From Plantago ovata (Eukaryota; Streptophyta; Magnoliopsida; Lamiales; Plantaginaceae), in contig CM051455.1 in NCBI GenBank assembly GCA_028274465.1, positions 135,008,096 through 135,072,095 on the forward strand: DNA of 64,000 bases, in the 5' to 3' direction. The stretch's first letter is position 1. Every line of letters begins with the position of its first letter. The notes beneath the pieces were generated by a model, which had not been told where the DNA came from, did not search any database, and saw nothing but the letters and a program-made list of their open reading frames with translations. Positions 25,775 to 37,194 of this stretch are shown here, piece after piece. Position numbers and translations under genes: made by a program.

Positions 25775-26436
25775 AGTAAAATACAAAGAAATGTACTATA
25801 TGAAAGTACCAAAAAAATCGTACACATTAGGGGAGGGTATCAACACACCCATAAAAAATCAAATGGACGTTAAAAAGATCATACTTCAATATATTAAAAG
25901 AAGACGCGGAAACATTACATAAAGCAAGGGCATCATGAAAAATTAAATTAACGAGAAGATCCTAGCACACAACAAGAAATCAAAACCTATCTGAACTGTA
26001 GATTGACTGATTTCCGTTTTTCACAAACGACAGATAAGTACACCACCAATTAAACCAACAATAAAATTCTCCGAATGGGGGAAAGGTAATGACCTAACCC
26101 TATCTTGGTTTCTTTCAGTCGATCGTTCTGTTCTGGAAAAATCATTCTTTTAGGATTGATGCTTGGCCTGTGGTGAAAGTGAAATCTACGGTAAGAATGT
26201 CCCCGTCGTCAGGTTTGAAGGGAAGGTAAAAATCAGAAGTAAAATACAAAGAAAACATTACTATATGAAAGTACCAAAAAACCGTACACATCAGGCAAGA
26301 GTATCAACACACCCATAAAAAATCAAATGGACGTTAAAAAGATCATACTTCAATATATTAGAAGAAGACGCGAAAACATTACATAAAGCAAGGGCATCAT
26401 GAAAAATTAAATTAACGAGAAGATCCTAGCACACAC
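25775..26436 (+). repeat. Direct repeat of about 197 bp, two copies
   Basis: 25775-25970 and 26238-26436 are nearly identical, both running from AGTAAAATACAAAGAA to AGATCCTAGCACAC. They are separated by about 267 bp of different sequence. The second copy passes directly into the Helitron-type hairpin at 26432; the first does not. The layout suggests an internal duplication or nested insertion of Helitron DNA. Confidence 0.85.
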
Positions 26437-26461
26437 GCGTAGCGTGTGACCCAATTTATAG
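26432..26461 (+). mobile_element. Second Helitron-type 3' end
   Basis: The same hairpin as at 25511 (CACACGC, GTA, GCGTGTG) is followed 9 bases later by ATAG and T, a variant of CTRR-T. It ends about 115 bp beyond the stop codon of the ABCE gene, so the element abuts or cuts the gene's 3' UTR. Confidence 0.6.
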
Positions 26462-26577
26462 TATACATTAAATGTCCAAACTCCACTCTATTTCCAAAAA
26501 AAAATCAGTTGAAGGCATATTGACATTGATTCTGGTGTGTGCAGCCATTTCCTTGACGCACATGTAAAAGGGTCAGC

Positions 26578-29500
26578 TTAATCGTCCAAATAATAGTAAG
26601 ATCCAGCGTTCTTCTGCTCCCTATCCTGTGTTGACTCAAGTTTGTTAATCCTTGGACAGAAGTTTGTTGGGTCCCTTCTGAATGTGATGTCCAGATGCTG
26701 TATTCACAAAGAAAATCACAATTAATAATAACTCTAGGGAAGAATAAGGAGCTCTTTCAGATCTATGTTTAGTCTAGAGAAAGCAGGTAAAAGTCAAGAA
26801 GGAACTTACAGATAAGAAAAGGTTCATGCCAGTTAACAAGGACTGGGGTGCATTTGCGGTGCATTCTAGGGATGGCTTTCCCTCGTACACAATTACTCTA
26901 TCTGCAAGGTATGTTGCCATAATGAAGTCATGCTCCACAACAACAGCAGCCTTCCTTGTTTGGCGAATAAATCTCTTGATGACTTTGGAAGCAATGATAC
27001 GCTGCTCTGAATCTAGATATGCACTTGGTTCATCAATTAGATATATATCTGCAGGCTGGAAAACAACAACTAATAGGAGTCAATTGTCATAGAAATCAAC
27101 TGCCAGAAATAATAAAGACACAGGAGTAGGGGAGGTTGTAATACCTTTCCCAGGCAAATGGTTAGAGCAACTCTTTGCAACTCTCCAACAGATAGACTCG
27201 CAACTTGTTTATCCATTAGCTGTTCAATTTGCAGAGGCTTCATAATATCTGATACAAACTGGAAATTCATGCATGAATCCCATATTGTTTGGTGCAACAT
27301 AGTTCTAACATCAAGTTGAATCTTTTGACTGATTATCTGAGGTTTGTAAGAGACATTGAACTCAGGTATTTCAACGGCAGCACCTTCTACTGAATCGGGC
27401 TTCAAAATACCAGCCTATAATAAAAGAGGACAGCAATCTTAGCATGAGTTGACTAAACTAGACATTCGTTTAAAAGTATGTAGGGCCAAATAAGGGAAGA
27501 AAAAGTGGTGTCTCATACCAGCATCTGTATAAATGTTGTCTTCCCAGTACCATTCTCTCCAAGAAGCACTACGATTTGCGCATTAGTGAATTCGCCCTCC
27601 TTCACCTGAAGTTTGAAATTGCCCCGAGTTTTACACATGCTTGGATACCTGTATCTAGCATATGTCTTCATTTCCTCAGCTCTTTCCTGTTGAGCCTCAG
27701 CAGCCTATCAAGAGAGAAAAGAAGTAATCGTTAATAATTCAGCTACCACTTAAAATCCAGTTGTCAGTTATAACTTGTAAAAAAAAAATAATAATAAAAA
27801 AAAAACTTACCTTAAATATAAGAGATTCATCCCGAAATCTTACACTCTCGGTATGGGCAAATCCGAGCAGAAATATATTGATTCCTTCTCTAACGGAGAA
27901 CGGAAGGGTCACCACTCCATAAACACCAGGCTTCCCATAAAAGCAGCAGATGAAATCGGATACATAATCAAGCACACTAAGATCATGCTCCACAACAATC
28001 ACGTAGCTGAAACAAATAAATAATACTATTACCAATTCAAACCCTTAAAACAACACGGAAGATGGGAAAGAAGTGCAAGGAAACTTCAGAAACCTGTTTG
28101 GACGAATCAAGGATCTCATAATATGGGCTGCCTTGAGTCTCTGCCTAACATCAAGGTAAGTTGAGGGCTCATCAAACATATAAGTATCAGCATTCTGTAT
28201 ACAGACAAATGCTATTGCAAACCTCTGAAGCTCCCCACCAGACAAATCTTTCACATTTCGGTTCATAACCTTATTCAGCTCAAGGTCTACACCAAGTTTT
28301 TCTTTCATATCTCTCACATCTTTCAGAGAAAGCAGTTCACCAACACCAACATTGCCTTTAATAACTATTGGGAGACGGTCAACAAACTGTGGCTTGATGA
28401 TCGCCTAAAAAAAGAAGATGAAACTAGATAAATGCAGCATGATAAAGATTTATAAAATAAAAAAATAAAAAAAAAACTGAGCATCTCAAGCCATGAAATT
28501 ACGACATATCAAAACAAACATTGCAAGATATTTGCAGGTTCTCTGCAGTTAATTATGTTAAAACCAGTGTTTTTAATAGTGGCATGAATCCCGGTTCACA
28601 TCAAGTTTCAGGGTCCAGCTGTTATGAGGGTGTCCTTAGCGGCCCAAATTACTGGTGTCTGGGGGCAGGAGAAAAGGGGATTTCCGAGATGGCCCACCAC
28701 ATCCTGTAGCAAAAATTTAGCACTGCCACATTGAATTTTATGGCCAAATAACAAATTCAACCCCACTTACCCTAATTAGATCTTATTTCGCTTCCTTTTC
28801 TTTCACTTCTCAAGTTTGCTCGCATTGTCTATGTTTCTCACCCACTTCCGTTCCGGACCCCCCAGTCACATCCGGCAACTCTCCCGTTACCAAGGCTGTG
28901 CTTATAATATTATAAGCTTTCATTTTACAGTTTTCAGTTAGCTTTTTGTAGAATGTTAGTAGATTTTAGTTGAACCAAATTGGGGCTTATCTCCAGTTCT
29001 TGATTTCTTACTTAATACTCCCTAGATATGGCACAACTAGCTGAAAAGGTCATAGCCAAAGGAAACGACGTTGATATTGCATTGGGTGACGTTTTCAATC
29101 ATTTTAGTACTGGAGGTATTACAAGAGAGTGAATGGAAGAGCAAGTTCCAGCATTGATGATTGACTAAAGACTCAATTAGATGACATTGACAACCTAATT
29201 AATTGCATGGACTGTCATTTTAAAAGAGACTAAAGAACTTCATAAGCAACATACTCAATTCAAAGATTTAACAGAGACAAAGAAATACTGCAGGAGCCAA
29301 TTAATACTAACTCAACTTGATTCACAAGACAGAAAATGCAATGCCAATTAATACTGCAGGAGCACTATAGTATATAAATTGTTCGATATTGGTATTATTT
29401 AAAGTGTAACTAACTCACCGCGAAGTTAGGTTCAAGAATGCGAGTGATGTAATTATGCAGCTCATCAGATCCTTGAAAGTAGGTCAAGATTTCCTGCCAA

Positions 29501-30346
29501 TCAAGAGGATCCTGCATGGTAGATAAAAATTTCAAAACAGATGTGCAGGTCAGCAACACAATAGCCTATCTTAAATCCAAGTGCTGCAATATGGAAGAAC
29601 ACGGTTTAAATTGTAGGTAGGTTAGCTTACTTGAATACGTCCAAAGTTTGGCTTGAGCTTGCCACCCAAAATTTTGAGAGCAGTTGATTTCCCAATGCCA
29701 TTAGGTCCAACCAAACCAAGAACTTGTCCGGGCCTTGGAACTGGCAATCTGTGATATCCAATATGCATCGATCATAATAGTCTTCATCAGAAAGGGTGAA
29801 CAACACAAGAAGTAAAAAGAACACTAGGAAAACAGTATGCATGCAGAGGGATCCATGTAAACTAACCTATGCAATTCGAAAGTGTTTGGGCCATAACTGT
29901 AGGTAGTATCCTTATCAAAGTCGTTAAGCAGATTGGTTATAATCTGGAAAGCGTCTTCAACTCGAAATTTCTAGGAGGAAACAATTAAAAAACATAAAGA
30001 AACGCAAAACAAGAGCGAATCAGGAACATGCTACCACCCAATTACATAGACTTGTAAAGATTCCATGTGGGACAAACCTGAGGGATGTCCAAGTCATCAG
30101 CAATAGTAGCAATAGAATCAGCAATATTTGATTTTGAAGACTCTTCTTCAATGCATGGTTGATCTGAAACAAAGTTAACCAGCATGAATTGTTAAGCGTC
30201 TACTTTATTATTCAAATTTCAATCAGTCTCAATCCAACTCGAAAACAAAACAATCAGGACAATTGCGCCCCATAATATGATGGCAAACATATACATACAT
30301 GAACTATAAAAGTATATGAACAGAAGAAAAAGATGGATTAAATCGA

Positions 30347-30404
<58 letters not shown>

Positions 30405-30515
30405 CATATGAACAGAAGAGAAGATTGGATTAAAGCGAAACGACTGTTTCTGTAACCTACCTGGTTCAACAGCAGGAAGGCGAAGAGTACGGCTCCTCTG
30501 ATGCGAATCCAACAT
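26578..30515 (-). CDS. ABCE/RLI family ATPase lacking the N-terminal Fe-S domain
   Basis: Exons on the minus strand: 30515-30461, 30163-30078, 29970-29867, 29748-29631, 29511-29419, 28404-28094, 28006-27811, 27704-27519, 27414-27145, 27055-26810, 26697-26578. They sum to 1785 bp, 594 residues plus stop, with every splice phase closing. NBD1: Walker [10 protein letters not shown], signature [10 protein letters not shown], Walker [12 protein letters not shown]-loop [13 protein letters not shown]2: Walker [10 protein letters not shown], signature LSVGELQR (usual LSGGE), Walker [12 protein letters not shown]-loop VVEHDF. The C-terminus SYYYLDD is canonical. Family members (about 605 residues) split ribosomes after termination and carry an N-terminal domain with eight cysteines binding two [4Fe-4S] clusters. 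Here exons 1-2 encode about 47 unrelated residues ([15 protein letters not shown] at the end), and homology begins at [11 protein letters not shown] where others read KCPFEAIQII. Either a specialised paralogue or a young pseudogene with intact frame. Confidence 0.93.
30352..30401. repeat. (TA)n microsatellite
   Basis: About 50 bp of uninterrupted TA dinucleotides inside the first intron of the ABCE gene. Confidence 0.95.
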
Positions 30516-31151
30516 ATCTCTATTGAACTAATTTGCAGAAAGGGTTAAAGCTCAAATTAAATCAAAGGGGGGAAAACGAAAGAATCGTATGTTACCGGCG
30601 AGGAAACTTGAGTAATAATGAAGGATTTACCGGTGTGCCTGCTAGGGTTCTTGTGTGGTAGAATATGACTTTTTTCTGTATAATACTAATTATTATTATA
30701 TTATAATAATAAAAAGGAAGGAACCAACTTGTCTCTAAGACTGACTCTGTCTAACAGAGAAGAAAATTAGTAATAGAATGAATTTTCAGTAATGACTTTT
30801 ATTTATAATTTTTATGAAGCCAATAAAATTCTAAAAGGAATAATAATTTAACGTGATCTTTAATTAGGAAAAATTACCCTAAAGTAATTAGGAATAAGAA
30901 CTATGTCTAGATTCATCATAAGCTTTAATTAGGAAAACTTACTCCTCAAGTAATTAGGAGAAGTTAACTCCTCCATACACACACGGTCGGAATAGGGAAG
31001 GTGGGCCCATCTTTGGGCCACATGCAAGTTGGAATATTTAAATTCAATTTAAATCTTGTTCAAATATATATATATTAATTCAGTTAATATATCTTTTCAA
31101 TTAACACATAATTGTATTCTCAAAATACAATTAATATATTAATACATAATT

Positions 31152-31229
<78 letters not shown>

Positions 31230-31424
31230 AAATATTAATTATGCCACAATCAATTATAATTAAAGAAGTTAATTATTTTCTTCCTATTGTACTTTCGACA
31301 AGCCGGTTCACCGCATAGTGTGACTCATAGGGCCTCAATATATTAAGCTAGCTAAGACGACTAGACATCGTGGAATTTCCATACGATTTCAATTGCAATA
31401 TTAATACATGGGGATGTTTGAGAA
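30516..31424. other. ABCE 5' leader and upstream AT-rich DNA
   Basis: On the minus strand, the leader from about 30650 to 30516 contains CTAGCAGGCACACCGG and what may be a 5' UTR intron (donor near 30597, acceptor near 30526). Upstream lies AT-rich sequence, including a (TA)n run at about 31155-31227. No other gene is seen. Confidence 0.5.
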
Positions 31425-31520
31425 AATCTCAAAACTACATTTCGTTGTGACCTAGTGGAATATGTCTTGCATCACGCGAGCAGTCTGGGTTCGCTACCTA
31501 CCGGCCACATCTTTTTGTTG
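31425..31520 (+). mobile_element. tRNA-derived SINE-like fragment
   Basis: TGACCTAGTGG at 31448-31458 fits a pol III A box and GGTTCGCTACC at 31488-31498 fits a B box, at about the usual tRNA spacing, followed by a T-run at about 31511. No cloverleaf with an acceptor stem can be folded, so this is SINE-like rather than a tRNA gene. No target duplication was found. Confidence 0.55.
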
Positions 31521-31557
31521 AACTCGAATAGTTTAAATTACCATAATTAAATGTTTA

Positions 31558-32053
31558 GGCCATCTCCGGCAGTTAAGTTTTGTTCTCTTCGTCTGAACAG
31601 AACTTATCTGAACTGAATTGAACTGAACGAAGCTGAACTGAACTTAACGGGTCTGAACTGATCTGAACTGAACTGAACTGAACTTATTTGTAGTATAAAA
31701 TACTATTAAGCAAATCTGAACTGGACTGAACTTAATGCATCTGAACTGAATTGAACTGAATTGATCTGAACTGAACTGAACTGATATGAACTGAACTTAA
31801 ATAATCAAGTTTCAGACGAAGAGAACAGAACTTTAGAACCCAATAGAACCCAAATACACTCCCTCATGCCACATCAGCTTTACACTCAACAGAACCCAAA
31901 CACCATCAACCCTCTCAAGCCGTTAGAACCCAACAGAACCCACAATTTAAACTCAAAAAAGATACATTTATGTTGGGTTTAATGACAGAACCCGTTTTGT
32001 TCTACAGAACTGGTTCTGTCATTAAACCCAACAGAACACTGCTGGAGATGGCC
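31558..32053. mobile_element. Tourist/Harbinger-type MITE (496 bp), TSD TTA
   Basis: The left end GGCCATCTCCGGCAGT and the right end, read inverted (GGCCATCTCCAGCAGT), form terminal inverted repeats flanked by TTA at 31555-31557 and 32054-32056, the target duplication of PIF/Harbinger elements. The interior carries many CTGAACTGAA words (31595-31800) followed by AACAGAACCCA words that partly complement the left side. There is no coding capacity. Confidence 0.88.
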
Positions 32054-32059
32054 TTATGT

Positions 32060-32250
32060 GTCGAACTGTTATTGGTTTAAATTACCATTTTGACTTTGAC
32101 TAGTCAATTGTGTTTGACTTTGACTACAAATTACTATTAACCTATGAATATAATTTTTTAGTTTAAGAGTAATTTGTAGTCAAATTTGAATACATTTGAC
32201 CGGTCAAAGTCAAAATGAGAACATTATTGATAGATGGAAGGAGTAATAAT
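32060..32250. mobile_element. Fold-back MITE fragment
   Basis: ATTTTGACTTTGACtagtcaattg on the left is complementary to CCGGTCAAAGTCAAAATG near 32200. GACTACAAATTACT pairs with AGTAATTTGTAGTC, so most of the 190 bp folds back on itself. The right side ends GGAAGGAGTA like a Stowaway, but the left end is not clean, so it is called a fragment. Confidence 0.6.
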
Positions 32251-32486
32251 TACTTCATCCGTTTCAATAATAGGTTCCTACACAAAACAAAACACAACGG
32301 ACTCAGAATTCAGTTTTCACCAACTCTCCGGTCTGGGTGCAGTGCTGCACTAGGCTCTTGCAGATTGTAGAAACGTCCAAAACATTTAGTCATTAGCTCG
32401 AAAAGATTATGTGCTACCAAAGAACCATCCCAATACCTACGTCAGGCAATTTATAAAATTCCCATCTATCTTCCATGTTGATCCAA

Positions 32487-32590
32487 ACTCCACTCTATTT
32501 CCAAAAAAAATTCAGTTGAAGGTATATTGATTCTGGTGTGTGCAGCCATTTCCTTGACGCATGTAAATGGGTCAGCTCAATCAGACCTTC
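32487..32590 (-). repeat. Stray duplicate of the ABCE 3' UTR
   Basis: About 100 bp here (AACTCCACTCTATTTCC ... GTGTGCAGCCATTTCCTTGACGC ... GGGTCAGCT) matches 26471-26578, the 3' UTR of the ABCE gene, in the same orientation with small indels. Similarity stops at the position of the ABCE stop codon; no coding exon follows. It shows that a second copy of at least the gene end once lay upstream of the present gene. Confidence 0.85.
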
Positions 32591-33036
32591 TGAGTGACCC
32601 GAGTTGACGCCTTCGAGACGATTGTCCAGTTCAGTTTCAGCGTACTTGGAAATTTGAATGATAGGAGCGCCGTTACTTTGTGCCTACTGGCCCTACCTAA
32701 CTCTTTTCCTTCCTAAATTCTTTATTGCAAGTGTATCTGATTTGTAAATACGTTCCATTATAGTACAAAAGTATGGTCCTAAGGAGTAAAACTGCAAATT
32801 TAAAATTGTGGGACCAAAAAACGAACAAGACCATGAGTTATAGGACCAAAACTGCAATTTTTCCTGATGACTAATTTTGGACCTTATTCGTTGGTATATA
32901 GTATACTTTTCCTTGTATTGGAACAGGGTTGGGCTAGCCTGGAATCCCAAAGAAAGCCTCGCCGCCGCCGTTATATATATATAAGAAGTCGGCGATACGT
33001 GAAGACCAATGAGAACGTTCAATCTTCTATCACGAT
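32591..33036. other. Upstream region of the F-box pseudogene
   Basis: Contains AAAACTGCAA / TTGTGGGACCAAAA words typical of plant MITE-like sequence (32780-32870) and a TATA-like TTATATATATATAAG at 32969-32983, about 55 bp before the F-box ATG. No gene is seen. Confidence 0.45.
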
Positions 33037-34154
33037 ATGATGGGCAGGCAAAAGAAGATAATCCCATTGGAATTCGATTTGCCTCATGAAATAATCCAAC
33101 ACATTCAATCTTTCATGGATGCAAAAGACCCTGCTCGAACGTGCTTATTATCGAAATCATGCTACAATGCTTGGTCTACCTGCCCAATCATCGCTTTCGA
33201 TGTGGACTTGAAAGATGACAATGCTGCAATTCGGGAGTCTATTCGGAGAAGTATGAAGAGATACAAGGAATCCAACAACAACTTACAAACGTTGGACTTC
33301 CGTATTCGATGCTTTGCTGTAGGGCAGCATATTGATCGTATTGAATTTGATCATTTGTACTACGATAGTCTGGTTGATGAACTGATTAGAGATGCTACAG
33401 AATTGGGTGTAAAGGAAATTCATCTGTCCTTGTTTGATAGATATCATCACTTACATAAATTCCATGTTCCTACCAGAGTTTTCTCTATCGGACGTCATAC
33501 TCTTCCTCTGACAACGTAATCTCCAAGTTTTTTAATGCATTATCTTGAATCCTCAAAAAATAAATAATTTACATACTACGATAATTGGGTACTGACACAA
33601 ATAACACATAAAGCATAAATAAAATAAAAAAGATATTGACCATTCATTTAGAACAGTTCCCGGGTCTTGAAGATAAATTTCTACGTCATCACGTTGGAAT
33701 AACTGAACGTGATAGAACAGCAGTGAACTCAGCGTCTGAACAGAGTGGAATATATCCTTAGCCGGAGAAGTTAAAATTCAGGGCTAAATATAATTTAATT
33801 GCAAGTGTTCACTAGCAGTTCATAGGGATTTTGCATTCAACAATATCAAAGAGGGTGAACTGTAAAAGTGATAATCGAAATCATCAAAAGTATCATGTCA
33901 TCAGAAATCTAGAGTACGATCTACCAACATTGGAGTAACATAGTTTGGTTACACAAATTAGAATGAATTAAAATGACCATGAGACTGGGAGGAGCATTAC
34001 AAAAGAATGCCAAAGACTGACACTATACAAAAAGAAAGGCAGATGCAAGAATTAATTATGCGTTCACGATTAGGGGTAACCTAATAACGCACAGAAATTG
34101 TTTTTCAGTCAAAATGCCACTGCCAACTCCACCCCATTGCATGGCCGGACAAGT

Positions 34155-35814
34155 CTAAGGACTGTCCAGATTTGCTCCCCAGATCTCCCCACTAGTCTGG
34201 ACCTCATTCATGACCCACTCTTCCATATCAGAATACTCCATAGCAAGAAACTTATCAAGCAGATTTTCATCACCCATGAGCTTCTTAACCATGCAATATC
34301 TAGCTTTTGGTGGTAAAGCATAAAAGCTGTCTAGATGAACTCTCATTGCCTGGACCTTTTCAGTCTTGCTCATTGGACCTTGAGTATTTGATACGATAAT
34401 TGGCCCCTTCATAGAATTAACAGCCTCTTTTAATATTTTTCCAAGTCCACTCATCATTTCGCAGAATGTAGAGTTCTCTTGATGAGCTCTTAGTCCAGCT
34501 TTTCCCTTCCTGTTGCGCTTCGTGTGCCTGTTGAATTCTGTCTCGTCCGGAGATGGACGTTTCTGGCCTGAGCCAGCAGCTGTTGTGCCATCACCATTAG
34601 GGGAATCATCACCAGGTTCACCGGTTTCTTCAACTTCATCACTAACAAGCAGCTTCTCCTTGGCTTCTGCAAATCCCCTTGCACCCTCCCCACGAGCCCG
34701 TTCAGTGCCATAGATCTCACACCAGTCATCGAAGAAGACAAATGTCTCGCGCTTGATCTTGTTCAGCACCTTATGTTTCTGGACGAGAAACACCATAATA
34801 AGAGTGTCACTAATATACATATGATTTTTGAATTCACACCATAGAAAACAAGCAAAGAAACTGTTTATTTTTTAACAATTGGCAAGGGATGGAAGTCAAA
34901 ATTTCTCAAGTCTGTCGTAAAGGGAATGTTTACCGTATTTGGTTGACAAGAAACAATGAGATTTTTTAGCGCAATGAAATGGATCCATTACTACACTCAC
35001 ATATCATTCAAACCATTATCAATAGATGCTGGAAAGACAATAGCCTTCAAAAACACATTGGACGTTTTATTTTTTTGTTGTTGTTGTTACTAGTAACTAC
35101 TTGAGTAATCTTCTGAGTCTGGTTAGTTTGCTTTCATTCTTGTTTCGTTTCGGGATCGACTTATGTACTCTACTGGCAATTTGGATCAAATGTGTTAATG
35201 CATGGTTCCAAGTAAAAAATTAAGCGCAAAAAAAAAAGAAATAATGATGGAAAGCCATATTTTGGATGAAATGAATTAATTCATGATTCCCAAAAAAAAA
35301 ACAGTTTAAAAAAAGCAAATAAAAAAGAAATAATGCTGGAAAGCCATATTTTGGATGAAATAAAATAATGCATGGTTCCAAACACAAAAATAAGCAAAGA
35401 CAAAACTAATTTTAAATTTCATACCAGACAAGCAGCACGCCAAATATCATCGCTACAGCCGAACTCCTTGATATCACACCAACCCATTCCTGATTTTTCA
35501 CTCAACTCAAGTACAGTCTTGTGCTTGTCCCTCATGCTCCTTACACGATTTTTGATATGTGGTTTAATCCTCAGATCAGTTCCAGGGAAATGCTTCCTCA
35601 TGTGCACTTGTAGGTACTGGAAACCTCCCGGCTTGAACCCTTGTGGTGATTTCAGTCCAGCGAGCTTCGCCTTCTTCATGCCCTCAATTAGTGCCTTCTC
35701 CTCATCAAAAGTCCATGGTCGGTACCCTCCTCCAGCTGATCCTTTCTGAGTTGGATCATGTACCTCCTCAGTTCCCAGTCCACTTTGGGGGAAGCTTCCA
35801 TTAGTTTCAGCATC
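34155..35814 (-). CDS. Myb/SANT-like DNA-binding protein of the Harbinger element (partial)
   Basis: Two exons read on the minus strand: 35814-35425 and 34778-34155, joined in phase (WRAACL / KHKVLNKI). The first holds a Myb/SANT-like domain: PWTFDEEKALIEGM, GLKSPQGFKPGGF, RIKPHIKNRVRSM, GMGWCDIKEFGCSDDIW. The second has an acidic, Gly/Ser-rich linker and a C-terminal helix region (FYALPPKARYCMVKKLMGDE) common in plant L10-interacting/Myb-SANT proteins. In Harbinger transposons this second protein helps the nuclease enter the nucleus and bind ends. An upstream exon with the start codon was not identified. Confidence 0.8.
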
Positions 35815-36185
35815 CTGATAAATGCAACAAACATATCAACACACTATAAACAGGAAGCTCAATGCACACTTAAACAATTACACACGGGGAAACAGTATTG
35901 TATAGTAATATTTCAAGCAAAACATACGTTCAAATTTCACATTGGGCAAATGGCCAAACAGATCACAACACAAATATCCATGACAAGTAAATACAGACAT
36001 AATGACAATCCAGTCTAAACTAAATTCAACAACAACAAATTTCTTCCATTTTAAGATGAACACAATTTCCTATCTCTATGATCACGAAGAGGAAAACATG
36101 CTCAGAACACCAGTATCTAGTGCCTATTGTTTCGATGAACACACCAGTTAATAAACATAGTATGAGCCATATTCTGCCTCTTCTC

Positions 36186-37194
36186 CTACCAAGCAGTAGT
36201 TCCCTCGACCCCATGAATTGCAGGCTCATCTTCTTCCATTTCATCAGGTTCACCATCCGCTGGCATTTCATCATCCAACTCATCCAACTCATCGTCATCC
36301 TCATCAGCCTCATCAGCTAACAGGTCATCTTTGCTGACATTGCGAAGAAAGTTGTGAATCAGGGTGCAAGCCAAAACTATGTCATTTTGTGTTTCCAGCG
36401 GGTAATATAAGGGAGATCGTAGGATCCCAAATCTCTTCTTTAGAAGGCCAAATGTCCTTTCAATGTTGTTTCTAGCAGACGAGTGTTTCATGTTGAAGTA
36501 CTCTTTATGGGTCTGAGGTGCAACTCCACCATGTCCCCATTCCTGAAGATGATAACGTGTACTCCGAAAAGGTGCTAGGAAGCCCGGGGCATTAGCATAA
36601 GCAGCATCAACTAGGTAATAGCAGCCTGAATCAAAACAAATTAATTTTCCAAATCAGAAATGAATTCATAGTTAAACGTAAGCAAGTATCTTAATTGTAA
36701 AGAACTGAACATAAACCTGCAGGTACTTGGAACCATTTTCCCTATCCAAAGCATCACCCAGCACCTTAGCATCTGCTGCATAGCCCTCCCAACCAGTAAG
36801 CACGTAAACGAACTTCATTTCGCGGTCACAAACACCTAGCACATTAACTGTGACTTGGCCTTTCCTGTTACGATACAAGGGCTGCTTCTCCAGAGGTGCT
36901 AAAACCTTTATGTATGTCCCATCCAAAGCTCCAACACATCCCTGTGTAAGAACCCAAGACAAAATTATAAATGTAAATGAGAACATTAAACTAGAGAGTT
37001 AACGTATTAGATGAACAGATCATATAATGACTTATGGAATAGTTTTGTACCTCGAAATGAAACCAAGGGTCATCTTCGCAGTCAGCTGGAACCGGTTCAG
37101 GCCGGGACATAAGAACATCATGCAAATTTAGCACGGCTCTAAGCACATCGTGAAATGAACGGCTGATAGTGTGGCCCAGATCGACGGAAAGCAA
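36186..37194 (-). pseudogene. Harbinger transposase-derived nuclease (HARBI1-like), probably defective
   Basis: Segments on the minus strand: 37194-37051 (ISRSFHDVLRAVLNLHDVL), 36941-36717 (GCVGALDGTYIKVLAP with the first catalytic Asp, then LTGWEGYAADAKVLGDAL with the second), and 36625-36186 (YYLVDAAYANAPGFLAPF, NNIERTFGLLKKRFGIL with the expected Glu, then HNFLRN and an acidic tail to a TAG stop). The DDE triad is present. However, the N-terminal helix-turn-helix part is not found upstream of 37194, and the splice from the second to the third segment does not close in phase with obvious sites. A 5' leader-like segment with GTATATATTTTGCCC lies near 37400. Probably inactive, but relatively young. 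Confidence 0.8.

Noticed and set aside
31448..31498. A tRNA gene
   Set aside because: A-box and B-box-like words are present, but no acceptor stem or full cloverleaf can be formed; a SINE fragment fits better.
31595..31800. CTGAACTGAA repeats as a satellite or CRISPR-like array
   Set aside because: There are no regular spacers and the genome is plant; the words lie inside a Tourist MITE with TTA duplication and partly pair with its other half.
34490..34741. Second minus-strand frame in the Myb/SANT gene
   Set aside because: It overlaps the real exon 34778-34155 in another frame, with no family similarity.
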